From Amylostereum areolatum (taxonomy: Eukaryota; Basidiomycota; Agaricomycetes; Russulales; Stereaceae): a DNA stretch of 64,000 nucleotides. Where the stretch lies: NCBI GenBank assembly GCA_012932865.1, contig SAXG01000007.1:1116001-1180000 (forward strand). The letters run 5' to 3'. A program made the translations under genes and the position numbers. The notes under the pieces were generated by a model. The model did not search any database. It worked only from the letters and a program-made list of their open reading frames with translations, and was not told the DNA's origin. This document shows, in pieces, positions 21,786-34,335 of the stretch; the first letter of the stretch is position 1, and every line of letters begins with the position of its first letter.

Positions 21786-23910
21786 ATGACGACGCCCACT
21801 CGCAACCTCCACCCTTTTCCCCCTTCCCAGTCCTCCGATTATTCCTCAGAGCCATGTCACCCTCCACCCTCCAACCCCGATCTCAGTTACCCCTTCACCA
21901 CCACGGATGTACTTCACACAGGTCTCACGGACGAGTATCGTGAAGTCAGCGAGACGGGTACGGTCCCCCTCAAGGGCGCGCTCTATCGTGCCCCTTCCAA
22001 ACTTGCACAAGAGCCCTCCATATCCAAGGAGAAGGCCGAGAGGCTCAAGGATGTGAACCTCGTCGTGTTCAAGCCCAACGACCCTGAAGATCCTCGTAAT
22101 TGGAAGAACTGGTATCGTTGGTGTACGTTTTCGCTTCAGTTCCTTTCCAGACCCCTTTGTTAACGTTATCTTTCCAGTCATCACCGCCGTCGCGGCTGTG
22201 ACTGTCGTCGCTGCTGCCTTTGGTAGTGCAGTCATTACTGGAGATTTCAAAGACATCCAAGCTCAGTTTGACGTTAGCGAGACCGTGGTCGCCCTGACGG
22301 TTTCTATCATGGTTTGTGGATTTGGGTACGTTTCCTTGGCTATATCTTGTCAGGGCTCCCGCTGATCGTCTTTTTTGCTCTTACAGTCTCGGTCCTCTGG
22401 CCTGGGCACCTCTATCAGAAATATACGGCCGTCGACCCCTTTACATCATCTCCTTCTGGATGTATTTCAGTGCGTATCCCCGTCTCCTCGTTTGGTCGAT
22501 CCTTCCTGAAACACGCGTTGTAGTTTTCAACCTTCCGTGCGCCCTGGCTCCCAACATCGGCACGCTACTGGTCTGCCGATTCCTTTGTGGTATTTTTGCC
22601 AGTGCAGCTCTTGTCCTCGCGGGCGGCAGCATCAGTGATATCTGGGATAACAACGAGCGTGGTTTCGCCATTGCGCTATTCGCGGCAGCCCCGTACGGTG
22701 GCCCTGTTCTTGGCCCCCTTGTCGGTGGTTTCGTGGGCGAAACAATTGGCTGGAGGTGGATGCTCTGGGTGAACATGATCTTTGCCGGCGTTGTGTGCGT
22801 ACCCTCTCTCCTGCTCTTTCTTACCCCTTTTCTTATTTGTGTTATCCGTGATTAGTGCCGTCATTGTTTCCATCGTGCCGGAGACCTACGCCCCCTGTCA
22901 TCCTACGTCACCGTGCGAAGAAACTTCGTGAAGAAACTAAAAGCGACAACTACGCTACTGAACAAGAGCCTCTTCCCCCCGCCCTTTCACTGAACTTCTC
23001 ATCGAGACACTCATCCGGCCATTTGGTATGCACTTCACTTGTTATACCTTGCCCAACCCGCTCACGTTACCAACCCCATCAGAAATGCTGGCCACGGAAC
23101 CAATCCTCCTCCTTATGTCCCTTTACGTCGCCATGATCTACGGTCTCCTATACGGATTCTTCTTCTCTTACCCTATCATCTTTGGCGAGGGATACGGCTG
23201 GAATGACGGGCTTGTTGGACTCTCCTTCACACACCATCCTCATTGGCGTCGGCTTGGCGCTGCTTATCACACCTCAGCTCGAGAAGAGGTATCTCTTCCA
23301 GGCTCAACGCAAAGGTGGCAAGGCGGATCCCGAAGATCGTCTTCCAGGAATGATGATCGGCGCGCCGTTTGTTCCCATCTGTACGCATCCCTCTTCCTAT
23401 TCCCTCAATGCGTGCTGACGTATGGTGTATAGCGTTGTTTATCTTTGGTTGGACCTCGCCCCCGATCCTCTCGGCGACGGGCGCACACTGGGTTGGGCCC
23501 TGTGCTGCCGGTATTCCATTCGGGTTTGGGATGACAGTACTCTACTTCAGCGCGAACGCGTACTGATCGATACCTTCTCAACGCATGTCGCGTCGGCGCT
23601 CGCGGCCAAGACAGTGGTGCGGAGCGGCATGGGCGCCGCTATGCCGCTTTTTATCGGTATGTCTTTTCCATCCCCTTGTCCTTTGTCGTGTACTTACAGC
23701 CTGCGGTTAGTGCCGATGTTTCATAATCTGAGCAATGAGTGGGCCGCGTCACTGCTAGCATTCCTTGCTCTCGCTATCGTGAGTGTCCTTGTCTTAACCT
23801 CGGATTGGCTTGTGCTGATGAATGGCCTCCTGTAGCTTCCTATCCCATATCTATTCTACATCTACGGACGCTCTATTCGGGCGCGCTCCAAGCGTGCCTC
23901 AGCAGCGTAA
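21786..23910 (+). pseudogene. MFS drug/H+ antiporter (DHA1, fluconazole/polyamine-resistance type), three frameshifts
   Basis: This is a twelve-helix MFS transporter. It begins MTTPTRNLHPFPPSQ with a cytosolic tail and the family motif NDPEDPRNWKNWYRW. FITAVAAVTVVAAAFGSAVI, GPLAWAPLSEIYGRRPLYI (motif A), NIGTLLVCRFLCGIFASAALV, GPVLGPLVGGFVGETIGWRW (motif C) and later helices follow. It ends IYGRSIRARSKRASAA. The frame is broken at three places not explained by introns. These are an extra T at about 22896 (after PETYAP), an extra base in the CACACA run at about 23228, and a missing base at about 23563 that creates an immediate TGA inside ANAYLIDTF. Neighbouring genes are clean, so this looks like a recent pseudogene unless the sequence is in error here. 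Confidence 0.8.
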
Positions 23911-25272
23911 TATCTTCACTTCCCATCGCAATCGTTACCGTCGCCTTCTCGTCACATAGAGATAGAGCTCTATTTCCCCTTTCCTTTCGTTGTCGCTGGT
24001 TCATCCTACGCTCCCGTCGCGCTCTCCATCTCCACACCACGAGTCACTACATATAGATCTGACTTGTCAATCGCACTCTTCTATTTTCTTATGTTTTGGG
24101 TCACACTCACCTTGGCGTAGGACCAGCTTGTAGGTACATGCAGGGTTGCCGCGCTTAGCGCGGCAACAATAGTATTTCCATCGCATATAATCGTACACTG
24201 TTTTACCCTCACCGAGTCGGAGTAGGGGCCGTATGTCAGCATTCAGAAATATCTGCTGGTGATTATCCGTATCGACAGCGCGCGTGCACTGGTGACTGTG
24301 GGACCGCAGGAAATTTTAATGCAGAAATGGATGGAATTTCGGTACATAGGGTATCACTTTAAAGTGGAGGCGTCGGTGAGGTATAGCTGGTGGCTGGAGA
24401 ACGCAGCGATGAAGGACCATTGAAGGTAATATGGATCACGTAATCACCGGAAGGTCGGATGTTCGACGTCTGCCACTGGCAGTCCTTCGTACTCACAACC
24501 ATCATCATACCCCTTGGTGTCCTCCGCTTCCTCCGATTTTGAGCCTCATGCTGGTGGACCAGAGCGCAACTTAGTATTCTTTCCTCGAGTTTCTTACGTT
24601 GTTGAACTGGCGCCTATGAGAATTGCAACACGTTTGACCATTGGATGACGCCCCAGTGCCGTCTGGACTCTGACTGGCGACTGTGACTGCCTTCCAGATT
24701 GTGGAACCACTGGAAACCCTTATCAAGTTTCACGAATAACATCGTGGTCGTTTTCGCGGCTCGCCACAGTCAGTGCACCTTTGTCTTTATCTACCCTGTC
24801 TTGGACTCTGGTGGTGATCACCGAAGCTCGGCCTCCGTCTCGGAAACGGACGTTCTGGTTGGTCCAAAGCTCCTTACACGATAATCTGGAGCGGCTTATG
24901 GAGGAAATTTGTACAAACCAACTATCTCGTGGCCGTGACTTCGCACACGCGGGGAGACGGTATTACGGCTCGCTGTCCTGTCAGACAGCGGATCCACCGT
25001 TCCACGAGCCAGAGGATCGCTGCGGATTAGCAACGGACGGTCATTCTCGCCTTGTTTATCCTGCGGGGGGGGAGGGTGGTTTACGTGTCCGAACTCTGGT
25101 ATGGGATTCAAATTTCACGGTAACCTCCACGCGTGATGCGAAGAAGCCAAGGTCGTTGCTCGAGCGCGCGAGGACCCCGACTCGGAGTGACCGACCTGGT
25201 CAAAAGGCAAGGATCATCTGCTGATATACCGCATCTCCTCTCCTCTCCTTCCCCAACATCGAATCGACCACA
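23911..25272. other. 1.36-kb region without a supported gene
   Basis: This lies between the MFS pseudogene and ALDH 3. It contains the perfect palindrome at 24145-24167. No coding family is recognised. Confidence 0.4.
24145..24167. repeat. Perfect GC-rich hairpin (10-bp stem, 3-nt loop)
   Basis: GTTGCCGCGC-TTA-GCGCGGCAAC lies about 240 bp downstream of the MFS stop. It could be a structural element or the footprint of a small mobile element. Its function is unknown. Confidence 0.6.
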
Positions 25273-27112
25273 ATGACGACTTTCACCTACGAGTTCGACA
25301 CCCCAGTCTTCAAGAAGAAAGTGTCTTTCCCGACCGGTGTCTTCATCGACAACCAGTTCTCGCATGGGTCCAACCAGACTACTATTGAGTGCGTTCCCCC
25401 GGTCCCTTACCCTTGATGTCGTCACCTGATGACAATGGCGATAACAGTGTCGTCAACCCTTCCACAGGAAAGATCACCTCGTCGATCGCAGAGGGAACGG
25501 CGGCAGATGTAAACCGCGCCGTCACTGCTGCCCGACGTGCTTTCACCACCACCTGGGGCCTGAACACTCCCGGCGCTGAACGCGGTCGGCTGATGAACAA
25601 GCTCGCAGATCTCATATTGGCAAACGCGGATGAGCTCGCTGCATTGGTGGTGCTAGAAAACGGTGCGTAATTGCTCGTCGTTGGCGAGAGCATGGTGCTA
25701 ACAAGAAAACTAGGCAAGCCGTTCACGCACGCCCAAAGAGAGGCCCAGGTAGCACCGTCAATATTCAAGTACTTCGCCGGCTGGACGGACAAGAACCACG
25801 GGAAGACCATCGAGACCAGCGAGGCAAAGCTGGCGTACACGCGTCATGAGCCCATCGGTGTCTGTGGCCAGATCATTCCTTGGAACTTCCCCCGTACGCT
25901 CTTCGTTTATAGCCGCGAATCTTCCCTCAACGATGTTTTCTGTACGTTGTAGTCGCCAACATAGCCATGAAACTCGGGCCTGCGTTAGCTACCGGGTGCA
26001 CAGTCGTCATGAAGCCGTCCGAAATCACTCCTCTGTCCGCACTCCGGTTTTGCGAGCTCGTCGTTGAGGCTGGGTTCCCTCCTGGTGTCGTGAACATGGT
26101 GGTCGGTTATGGGCCTACCGTCGGACAGACAATCGCGGAGCACATGGACATCGACAAGGTCGCATTTACCGGTTCGACGCCCGTCGGTCGCAGAATCCAG
26201 GAGGCTGCAGCAAAGTCCAACCTGAAGAATGTCACGCTCGAGCTTGGAGGGAAAAGCCCCTCCATCGTATTCGACGACGCGGACGTGGAGCAGGCTGTCA
26301 AGTGGACGCTGAGGAGCATGTTGTATGTGGTCGCACTTTCATGCCTGGGGAGAATGGTCGCTGACACGTTTGTATCAGTGTTAACTCGGGCCAAGTCTGC
26401 ATTGCCAGCTCTCGTATCTTCGTTCAAGCTGGGATATACGACAAATCCCTCGAAGCTTACGCTAAAGGCGCCCAGTCTTTCAAGCTCGGCGATCCTTTCG
26501 CTCCCGACTCTTTCCAAGGTCCTCAAGTCTCTAAGACTCAGTTCGATGTACGTCTGTCCTTTATCCCTTCTTGCAATCGTACTTCTCACGCATGCTTCTC
26601 CAGCGCATCATGGGCTATATCCAGTCCGGAAAGGACGAAGGTGCGACGGCATACATCGGCGGCGAGCAGCACGGCGACTCCGGCTACTGGATCAAGCCCA
26701 CCATCTTCACGGACACGAAGCCGGATATGAAGATTGTCCAGGAAGAGATCTTCGGGCCTGTGGTTGCGCTGATCAAATTTGAAGATGAGGACGACGTCGT
26801 GCGGCAGGCGAACGACACGATCTACGGTCTTTCCGCGTCGCTGTTTACCCAGAACGTCAAACGTGCGATTGAGACAGCGCATCGTCTTCAAGCAGGCCAA
26901 GTGTTCGTTAACAGTGCCAACAACTTCGATCCTTCGACGCCGTTCGGTGGGTATAAGCAATCAGGAATGGGCAGAGAGATGGGCCAGGACGCCTTGACTT
27001 CGTGAGCCTTCCTCCACTTCAGATTCGAGTCATACTATCAGGCGTTGACACGGGATCACGCAGGTACACGAACGTGAAGTCTGTGCACGTAAACCTGGGA
27101 CAGGTCTTGTAA
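25273..27112 (+). CDS. NAD(P)-dependent aldehyde dehydrogenase, paralogue 3
   Basis: Start [17 protein letters not shown] at 25273, stop at 27112. Intact motifs are [52 protein letters not shown] (catalytic Cys) and [14 protein letters not shown], then [15 protein letters not shown], ending [15 protein letters not shown]. Introns were checked at each junction and keep the frame; for example GTGCGT at about 25663 rejoins at GKPFTHAQ. The TSPVGRR wording differs from TLTGRK in paralogues 1 and 4. It lies in inverted orientation to paralogues 1 and 2. Confidence 0.9.
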
Positions 27113-27710
27113 GACTCGAGGAGAACTTGTTACCAAGGATATGGACTTTGCGTGTATGATTATGCCGTGTTGAGGAGCTCATTATAGATGTCTTTTGCCC
27201 TGCCGACGTAGTCTGTGGGATTCGTGGCGATGTCTACCCGTGGCTCGCCCTGTGGAATTTCTGCCAGACTCCGTGGCCAAACTGATGGTGGTCGCCGTAC
27301 TTGCATCTCTTCATCTTGTCTCGTGCTGCAGAATATACTAACGAATGGGTAACTGTCTCGGATTCCCGAGCTTGTAGCGGGGCAGATCAGAACATCAAAA
27401 CGCAGTTTCCCTTTCAGAGCTGGCTTCAAGTATGTCCTTGTTGGTCCGAAAGTCCCCCCGGACTCCTGTGAGCACCTGACCAAACTGTTGATTCTTTCGG
27501 GAAGAGTAGTCCGCACTGGCTACTGGTAGCCTACCTACCCCAAACGCTGGTCCTTATGTCACTCCTGGACCTCCATCTAAGATGCGAACACGTCGGGAAA
27601 GGACCCCGTCACCTTGAGTAATCAATGTTCAACGTCAACGTAGTTAAATGGCAAGTTATGGCGTCTGCTCTTTTATCGAACCTTCTCTCCTACATTGACA
27701 TCTGACGACA
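27113..27710. other. Spacer between ALDH 3 and ALDH 4 with remnant of a convergent gene
   Basis: The minus strand from 27516 to 27160 is open for 118 codons and ends YVGRAKDIYNELLNTA at a stop near 27160. The sequence just past ALDH 4 ends similarly on the minus strand (YKAKDILNNIAV, about 29650-29690). The DNA between the ALDH stop and this point is also alike in both places. This suggests the duplicated block carried the tail of an old convergent neighbour. The family is not recognised. Confidence 0.5.
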
Positions 27711-29572
27711 ATGACGACTTTCGCATACGAGTTCGACACTCCCGTTTTCAAAAGGAAAGTGTCTTTTCCGACCGGAGTCTTCATCGACAACAGGTTCTCG
27801 CACGGGACCAACAAAACGACGATTGGGTGCGTACCTACAGGTCCGTATCCTTGACGCCGTCAACTGACCACGACGATGATGATTACAGCGTCGTCAACCC
27901 TTCCACAGGAAATGTCATCACGTCGATCGCAGAGGGGACAGCGGTAGACGTTGATCGCGCTGTCACTGCTGCCCGACGTGCTTTCACCACCACCTGGGGT
28001 CTGAATACCCCCGGCGCTGAACGCGGTCGACTGATGAACAAGCTTGCCGACCTCCTGTTAGCCAATGTGGAGGAACTCGCGGCGTTGGTTGCGCTGGAGA
28101 ACGGTGTGTTGTCGTCATTCGTGATGAGCGTAAGTCTCTTATCCCTGATCTTTCAATCGACCAGGCAAGCCTTTCTCGATGGCCAGATATGAACCGGAGA
28201 CGGCAGCATCGTTACTTCAGTACTACGCTGGATGGGCAGATAAGAACCACGGGAAGACCATCGAGACCAGCGAGGCGAAGCTGGCCTACACGCGCCATGA
28301 GCCTGTCGGCGTCTGCGGCCAGATCATCCCTTGGAATTACCCTGGTAATTTCTTCATGTATGCATTCTGATGTTCTTTCAATGGTGTTGCTTTGAATTTA
28401 GTTATCAACGTAGCCCTCAAAATCGGACCTGCGCTGGCTACCGGGTGTACAGTCGTCATGAAGCCGTCCGAGATCACTCCTCTGTCCGCACTCCGGCTTT
28501 GCGAGCTCATCGTTGAAGCTGGATTCCCGCCCGGTGTGGTGAACATGGTGGTCGGATACGGGCAGACGGTCGGTCAGGCAATTGCGGAACATATGGACAT
28601 CGACAAGATCGCGTTCACCGGTTCGACGCTCACCGGTCGCAAAGTCCAGGAGGCCGCGGCGAAATCCAATCTGAAGAACGTCACGCTCGAGCTTGGGGGG
28701 AAAAGCCCTTCCATCATATTCGACGACGCGGACGTAGAGCAAGCTGTCAAGTGGACGCTGAGGAGCATGTTGTATGCGATCACACTTTCATGCGCGGGGA
28801 GGGAGACTGATCGCTGACGCGTATATTTCATTTTCAGTGTTAACTCGGGTCAGGTCTGCGTTGCCAGCTCTCGCATCTTCGTTCAAGCTGGGGTGTACGA
28901 CAAGTTCCTTGAAGCTTACGCGAAGGGCGCGCAAGCATTCAAACTCGGCGACCCCTTCGCTCCCGACTCTTTCCAAGGTCCTCAGGTATCCAAGACTCAG
29001 TTCGACGTACGGCTCTCCATTTTTGTTTCTCGTGCTCGGTTTTCACACTGGATACGTGCACTTCAGCGCATCATGAGCTATATTCAGTCTGGAAAGGACG
29101 AAGGTGCGACGGCATACATTGGCGGCGAGCAGCACGGCGACTCCGGCTACTGGATCAAGCCCACCATCTTCACGGACACGAAGCCGGATATGAAGATTGT
29201 TCAGGAGGAGATCTTCGGGCCTGTGGTCGCGCTGATCAAGTTTGAAGATGAGGACGACGTCGTGCGGCAGGCGAACGATACGATCTACGGTCTTTCCGCG
29301 TCGCTGTTTACCCAGAACGTCAAACGTGCGATCGAGACGGCACATCGTCTCCAGGCAGGACAGGTATTTGTGAACAGTGCGAACAACTCCGATCTTTCGA
29401 TGCCGTTTGGTGGTTACAAGCAGTCAGGAAACGGCAGGGAGTTGGGTCAGGAAGCATTGACTTCGTGAGCATCCCTCTACATCAGATCCGAGTCATAGCA
29501 GAAGCTGACGTGGGAAGACGCAGCTACACAAACGTGAAATCTGTGCATGTAAACCTGGGGCATGTCTTGTAA
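27711..29572 (+). CDS. NAD(P)-dependent aldehyde dehydrogenase, paralogue 4
   Basis: Start [17 protein letters not shown] at 27711, stop at 29572. It is tandem to paralogue 3. Catalytic elements [67 protein letters not shown] and [15 protein letters not shown] are all intact, and it ends [15 protein letters not shown]. The exon 26571-27001 of paralogue 3 and 29070-29466 here are almost the same at protein level ([19 protein letters not shown] onwards). That points to recent duplication or gene conversion. Confidence 0.9.
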
Positions 29573-30255
29573 GTAACATCCGAGGAGCGATTCTGGCCGA
29601 CGACTCGGATATGTACTTCGCGGTGACTGTGCGATTATACCGCTATGTTATTCAGGATGTCTTTTGCCTTGTACAAATACTATACTGTCCGCGTTGCGCC
29701 TGCATGTGCTTCACATGCGTGCGAAGCTACCAAGTATGTGTGTATGTAGTTCTTAGGAGCGATAGGATTATCAGGCGATTCGCCAACATCTGAACGGGTC
29801 CGTGCACTCACACGTGACCGCGTGTCTCCGTACACTATAGCGCATCGCATTCGTACACGACGACTGGCGACAACGCCTGCTCTTGCAGATACGGCTTTTC
29901 GACTTCTGCTTCTCTTCACGCTCAAGGAACCATCCGTGGTCGTGGTGGCCCCGGGTCCGACTTTCGAAGGCGCTTTCGATCCCACGCTCGGCGTGGGCTT
30001 GCACACGACTCTACGCTTAACTACAGCGGTGTCCGGGACGGAGAGTGCTTTCCGTACAGCGCCCCAGCACCGGCGAGCGATTATCTCTTCAAGCCAATCC
30101 CACCTTATGTATAAGCAAGGAAGCTCAATTCCGTGTCGTCTGTTCTCCTATTATGGCGCTAGGTCGATGCTGTGATGCTGTGCCTTATCTGTACGTTATA
30201 CGTTATATTCGGTTTCGCTGCTCGATAAAGCTGACAGAGGCGCAGGTGGATAGAC
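29573..30255. other. Region without a supported gene
   Basis: The first 100 bp match the 3' flank of ALDH 3. The rest shows no convincing coding sequence. Confidence 0.4.
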
Positions 30256-32353
30256 ATGGGACCCTTCCCCTCATTCATGCTCCAGAATGTCCTCCTTGAG
30301 TGGAAGTATCAGCGACGTCAGTGCAGGTGAGCTCTTTTTCACAGTGCGGTTGTAGTATGTACCAAGTTGGAATTGACGCGCATGGCGCCGGAAGGATTGG
30401 GGTTCGATGAAGACACGGTCAGCGATACACTCTACGAAGGTACGCTCTACATCCGCCGTCGCTACGTCCTTCACTGAAATTGTGGGGCCCCCTAGTTGGC
30501 GAAGATGGACCGCCGTCGACGTGGTCGCTTTACCTGAAGGAAACCGTCATATGGGACGAGAAGCTGGCGGAACATTGGAAAGCACAAATCGATTCCATCC
30601 TCATCTTCGTACGTTACATTAAGACTTCCTTGCTCACACATCGTCTAAGCTCTCGTTTGTGTAGACTGGTCTATTTTCGGCCACTGTAGCAGCCTTCATC
30701 ATCGAGAGTTACAAGACCCTTCAACCCGACTCCGGGGACACAACCGTCGCCCTGCTCAACTACCTGTCCCAAGTCTCTTCTATAACAAACGGCACACAAC
30801 CTCCCCCACCTCCCTCCGTTCCTAATGGCAATTCGTTCCAAGCACCCTCGACAATGGTCCACGTCAACGTCCTCTGGTTCCTCAGCCTGACGTTCAGCCT
30901 TGCTTCGGCCGTCGGGGCTATCATGATGCAACAGTGTGCCCGGTTCTATCAGACGGAGCAGTTTCGCCAGCAGCGCGCCGTCCGAGGAAATCCCCAATCC
31001 CAAGCCCGCGTCCACGCCTATCTCCTCAACGGGCTCGAGCGTTGGCTGATGATTGAAGCTCTCAACTTCCTTCCCACCATGATGCATGCTGCCGTATTCC
31101 TCTTCTTCGGAGGCCTCGTCGAGTTTCTATCCACAATCAACGAGGTCGTATATCATGTCGTCCTTGCGTTCGTGGTCCTCTTCAGCGCGATATATGGCGT
31201 CTTTTCCGTCATTCCAGTCTTCAACCGCCACTGTCCCTATCATACTCCCTTGACCGTCGTGCTTCGCTGGATCCTCTCTGGGACCATCTTCTTCCTTACC
31301 ATCGTCGGCCTCCTCCTCACGCCCCTGTCCTACATCATTGGCAAACGCCGCCGCGGGGCCCTCTCCACGTCGTTCGGAAAGTGGATCAAACGTCTTCACG
31401 CCCCGCTCTCGGAGAAAGCCTCGTCACTCAAGTTCGTCGACCATTCCATCTTCCGAAAGACCCTAGAGATGGTGCATCAAGACAATGGCGCCTTTCAAGC
31501 CTTCGTCGAGACCATTCCTTCTTTCCTGCGCTCCAACCCCGAGGACAAGCCAAAGGCAACGGTGCATTATCTTCTCACCACAAACGATTTTTACAACGTC
31601 AACCTTACCCTCCGCGCGGGCCTAGGACGTCTCTTCAGCCTAATCAGACACATACCTGACAAAGAACAATCGAAGAGGGCGCTGACGTGTCTAGAGACCG
31701 TGTGGAACGTCATCGAGACCCTCCGAAAGGATTATCTCGAGTTGGATTGGTGGCGCCGGTTGCTGAAGGGGGGAGTCGCGAAGGCCATGGTAGAGATCAA
31801 GAACGACAAGGATCCGAAGGTTGCGCTTACCGCACGCTCTACCGGCGCCCTCGCTTGCCACGCTCTTTTGGGTCAACTCAAGGAGGACAAAGCCGGCCAA
31901 GAGCGAAGCAAGATCCTGGAATGGTGGTCTACCTTTGTCGATGCCCCCGAGCCCGTCCGCACACAATGCCTGGACGACATCTCTCGCAACGGATCACTCG
32001 CTCTCCTAACGTCCTTCGTTGCGGGGATCATTCCTCACCTTCGTGCCCTGCCAGAGTTGGACGGCACAGAGATGGCATGGCGGACATTGTCCATTCTCGT
32101 AGATGCAGACGAGATGCACGACCCAGGGGCTGCAGATGCGGATGTTCGCAAGGAATTTTCTGACATGTGGAGGGAGATTGATACGATGTGTGACGGCCCG
32201 TACGGCAGCCTCCGTTCGAAACTCATGGGCGAGCTACAGTGGGTGTATGGTGTCGTTTGCGAGGAGGGCGTGGAAGAGAAGGCTGGTGCATCACGAGGAG
32301 ATGGACGTCTTTCGTTGGCAGACGAGTTTGTGGACCCTAGCTTACTGGTATAG
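30256..32353 (+). CDS. DUF6535-like integral membrane protein
   Basis: A multi-exon gene with one long last exon. The chosen start is MGPFPSFMLQNVLLEWKYQ at 30256 and is uncertain. A conserved WSLYLKETVIWDEKLAEHWKAQIDSILIF precedes five membrane segments: TGLFSATVAAFIIESY, VLWFLSLTFSLASAVGAIMM, MMHAAVFLFFGGLVEFL, VVLAFVVLFSAIYGVFSVIPV and ILSGTIFFLTIVGLLLTPLSYI. A helical cytosolic tail (about 300 residues) follows. From memory this is the DUF6535 architecture, common in Agaricomycetes and without known function. Introns fall at about 30327-30369, 30440-30493 and 30609-30663. The frame is clean throughout. Confidence 0.75.
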
Positions 32354-32858
32354 ATTTCGGTCGGGCGTACGATGCCCGCTACTTTTGTCGGTTTCATGAT
32401 GACGGTTTTTTGTGCTGATTATGCGACTGTCGCTTACCATGGTACGTGTGCAGTTGCTCATGGACTGACCTGATATCTGACCAATCCTTCCACAGACCTT
32501 AATACAATGTTCTTCTTTACCTTCGCGTCATTGAATGTTCTCTCCCTGGGCTCAAATTGTAAACAATTGCTTCCCCTTGCGTTCCATGCTCTGGTCCAAA
32601 ATGGAGAAAGTAGCAGAGCCGCCCGCTCTTAGAAACATCTCTCACACTTTCGGACCCCTGCTTTGACCCGACTCATCAAGTTCGCGCCAAGAGGATGCCG
32701 TGTTGCAGTGTCTTTGAACCCAATCATCTCAACATCACTCGTGCAGCGGTATCATCATGCCATGATGATCCGACTGTGGCGCACAAGATATAGTACTCGC
32801 AACATCTTCACAGGTGCCGCTCTCTTCTTCACCTCATCTTCCTCACCAGTTTCGAGCA
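32354..32858. other. Intergenic spacer
   Basis: About 500 bp with no recognisable gene. Confidence 0.4.
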
Positions 32859-33614
32859 ATGTCTGCCATGATTAATCTCCCACAAGTTGTACGGGCTGCC
32901 CCTCGCCTGAAGGTGGACATTCCTTGCCCGGTACGTTCAAGCGTCGATGCACGTCTGCGCCTCCCGCTCATGGCTTTCTACAGGCAGACGCGGGTACCCA
33001 AGATGGTCTCGATGACGAGGGTGCTTTCTCGGATTCCTCGGACGAAGGCTTTGTGGACAAGGTAAGTCGAGCTCATCGTTAGTGCCACCGATGCACTTGT
33101 CATGCTCACCCTCCGGTCTCTTTAGACATCGCCCCATCCATCACCCACGGACCCACCTTCCCGCAGTGAATGGGGCCCATTGATCCCACAAGTTCCGCAC
33201 AGACGACCCGCACCGGGCCACCGTTATTTTGAGACGCACGAAGCGGAGGCCTCGGTATCCTTTTGCAGTCCGACCGGGCACGAGGGCGTCCGCCTTCTCG
33301 ACCTTCTGAACAACCAATCGGAGAATCTCGTCGACGGCGACGACCCCATGTTCCGCGATCGTGGGCCGTCCGTCTGCATACGCATCGACGTCAGTCCCAC
33401 ATCTTCGCCACCGAAAAGCTCGCGAGAACTGATGAACGCGCTCTCGCAGTGGCCGGGGTATCAGTCCTGGAGCCGTCAAGTCCCTACGCGAAATTTTCGG
33501 AATCCTCCCGGACCCATAACGCGCGCAAAGCTGGGCAAGAATGTGGCCAAAACGGTCGGTCGATTCATCACGGTGCGCATTCCGCTGGCTAGCTATATGG
33601 CGTATTCATACTAA
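32859..33614 (+). CDS. Hypothetical protein, three exons
   Basis: Start MSAMINLPQVVRAAPRLK. Introns with clean GTACGT and GTAAGT donors (about 32931-32981 and 33063-33125) join exons in phase. They give an acidic Ser/Asp-rich segment (DGLDDEGAFSDSSDEGF) and then a Pro/Ser-rich, basic region ending LGKNVAKTVGRFITVRIPLASYMAYSY, about 210 residues. No signal peptide or membrane segment is apparent. The family is not recognised. The regular splicing and the frame held over three exons are the only support that it is a gene. Confidence 0.6.
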
Positions 33615-34335
33615 ACTGGTGCGGTGCGGTGTTAAAATAGGAACATGAGGGGTTACGGACGGAAGCTGGATCTATGTCGGCCACGGAGCTGAGTCTGACC
33701 ACACCGATGGCCCCCCACTCGGCACTGTTGGAGTGAGCTCTTTCTTCTCGCCGAGCCTTGGACCTTGGTCATTGATGCGGGTTATAGTATGCAAGCCGCG
33801 TTTGAGCAAACGACCTTGGGGGGAAAGCAATCAGTCGACGGGGACTGGCGGGTGGGAAAGGGTGGCATTGAAGTGAAGGATCTCGTCTTGGTTCGACTGG
33901 ACCATCTTTCGCAGGGTAGCTGGCAGCCGCGATTACGCCTTGTCCGCCCCGTTCCAAACGATGTTTCGCCGTCGGATTGACGAGGTTTACGGTACTTACT
34001 AGGGATAGTTGACAATCCTTTGGGCCATCGGCTTTGTCTTGCATCCGCGCATTCGACTTGGCGAGAAATCTCTGAGATAATCAGGGGGCACATGGGCTTC
34101 CTTTGCCCATAAAAAACACGCGCGGTGCGGAACGAAGGAAGGTGGTAGAGGTCACCGGTGACGCAGCCACGAAGCGTCGAGTCAAAGGGAAAAGAAAGCC
34201 ATCGACAACGGGGCGGCGCCATAAAAGGCAGGAAAGGCCTAAAAAGGCGGGCGGCTCCGATTTTTCGCCCTTGACCCGAGCGCGCGTGCCATCTTGAGCC
34301 TGCCGTCGTTTTGCTTGCTGCCCTCATCGCCCATC
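33615..34335. other. Upstream region of NAP1
   Basis: A 720-bp spacer. A TATA-like ATAAAAGG sits at 34221-34228, about 110 bp upstream of the NAP1 ATG. No separate gene is supported. Confidence 0.4.
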
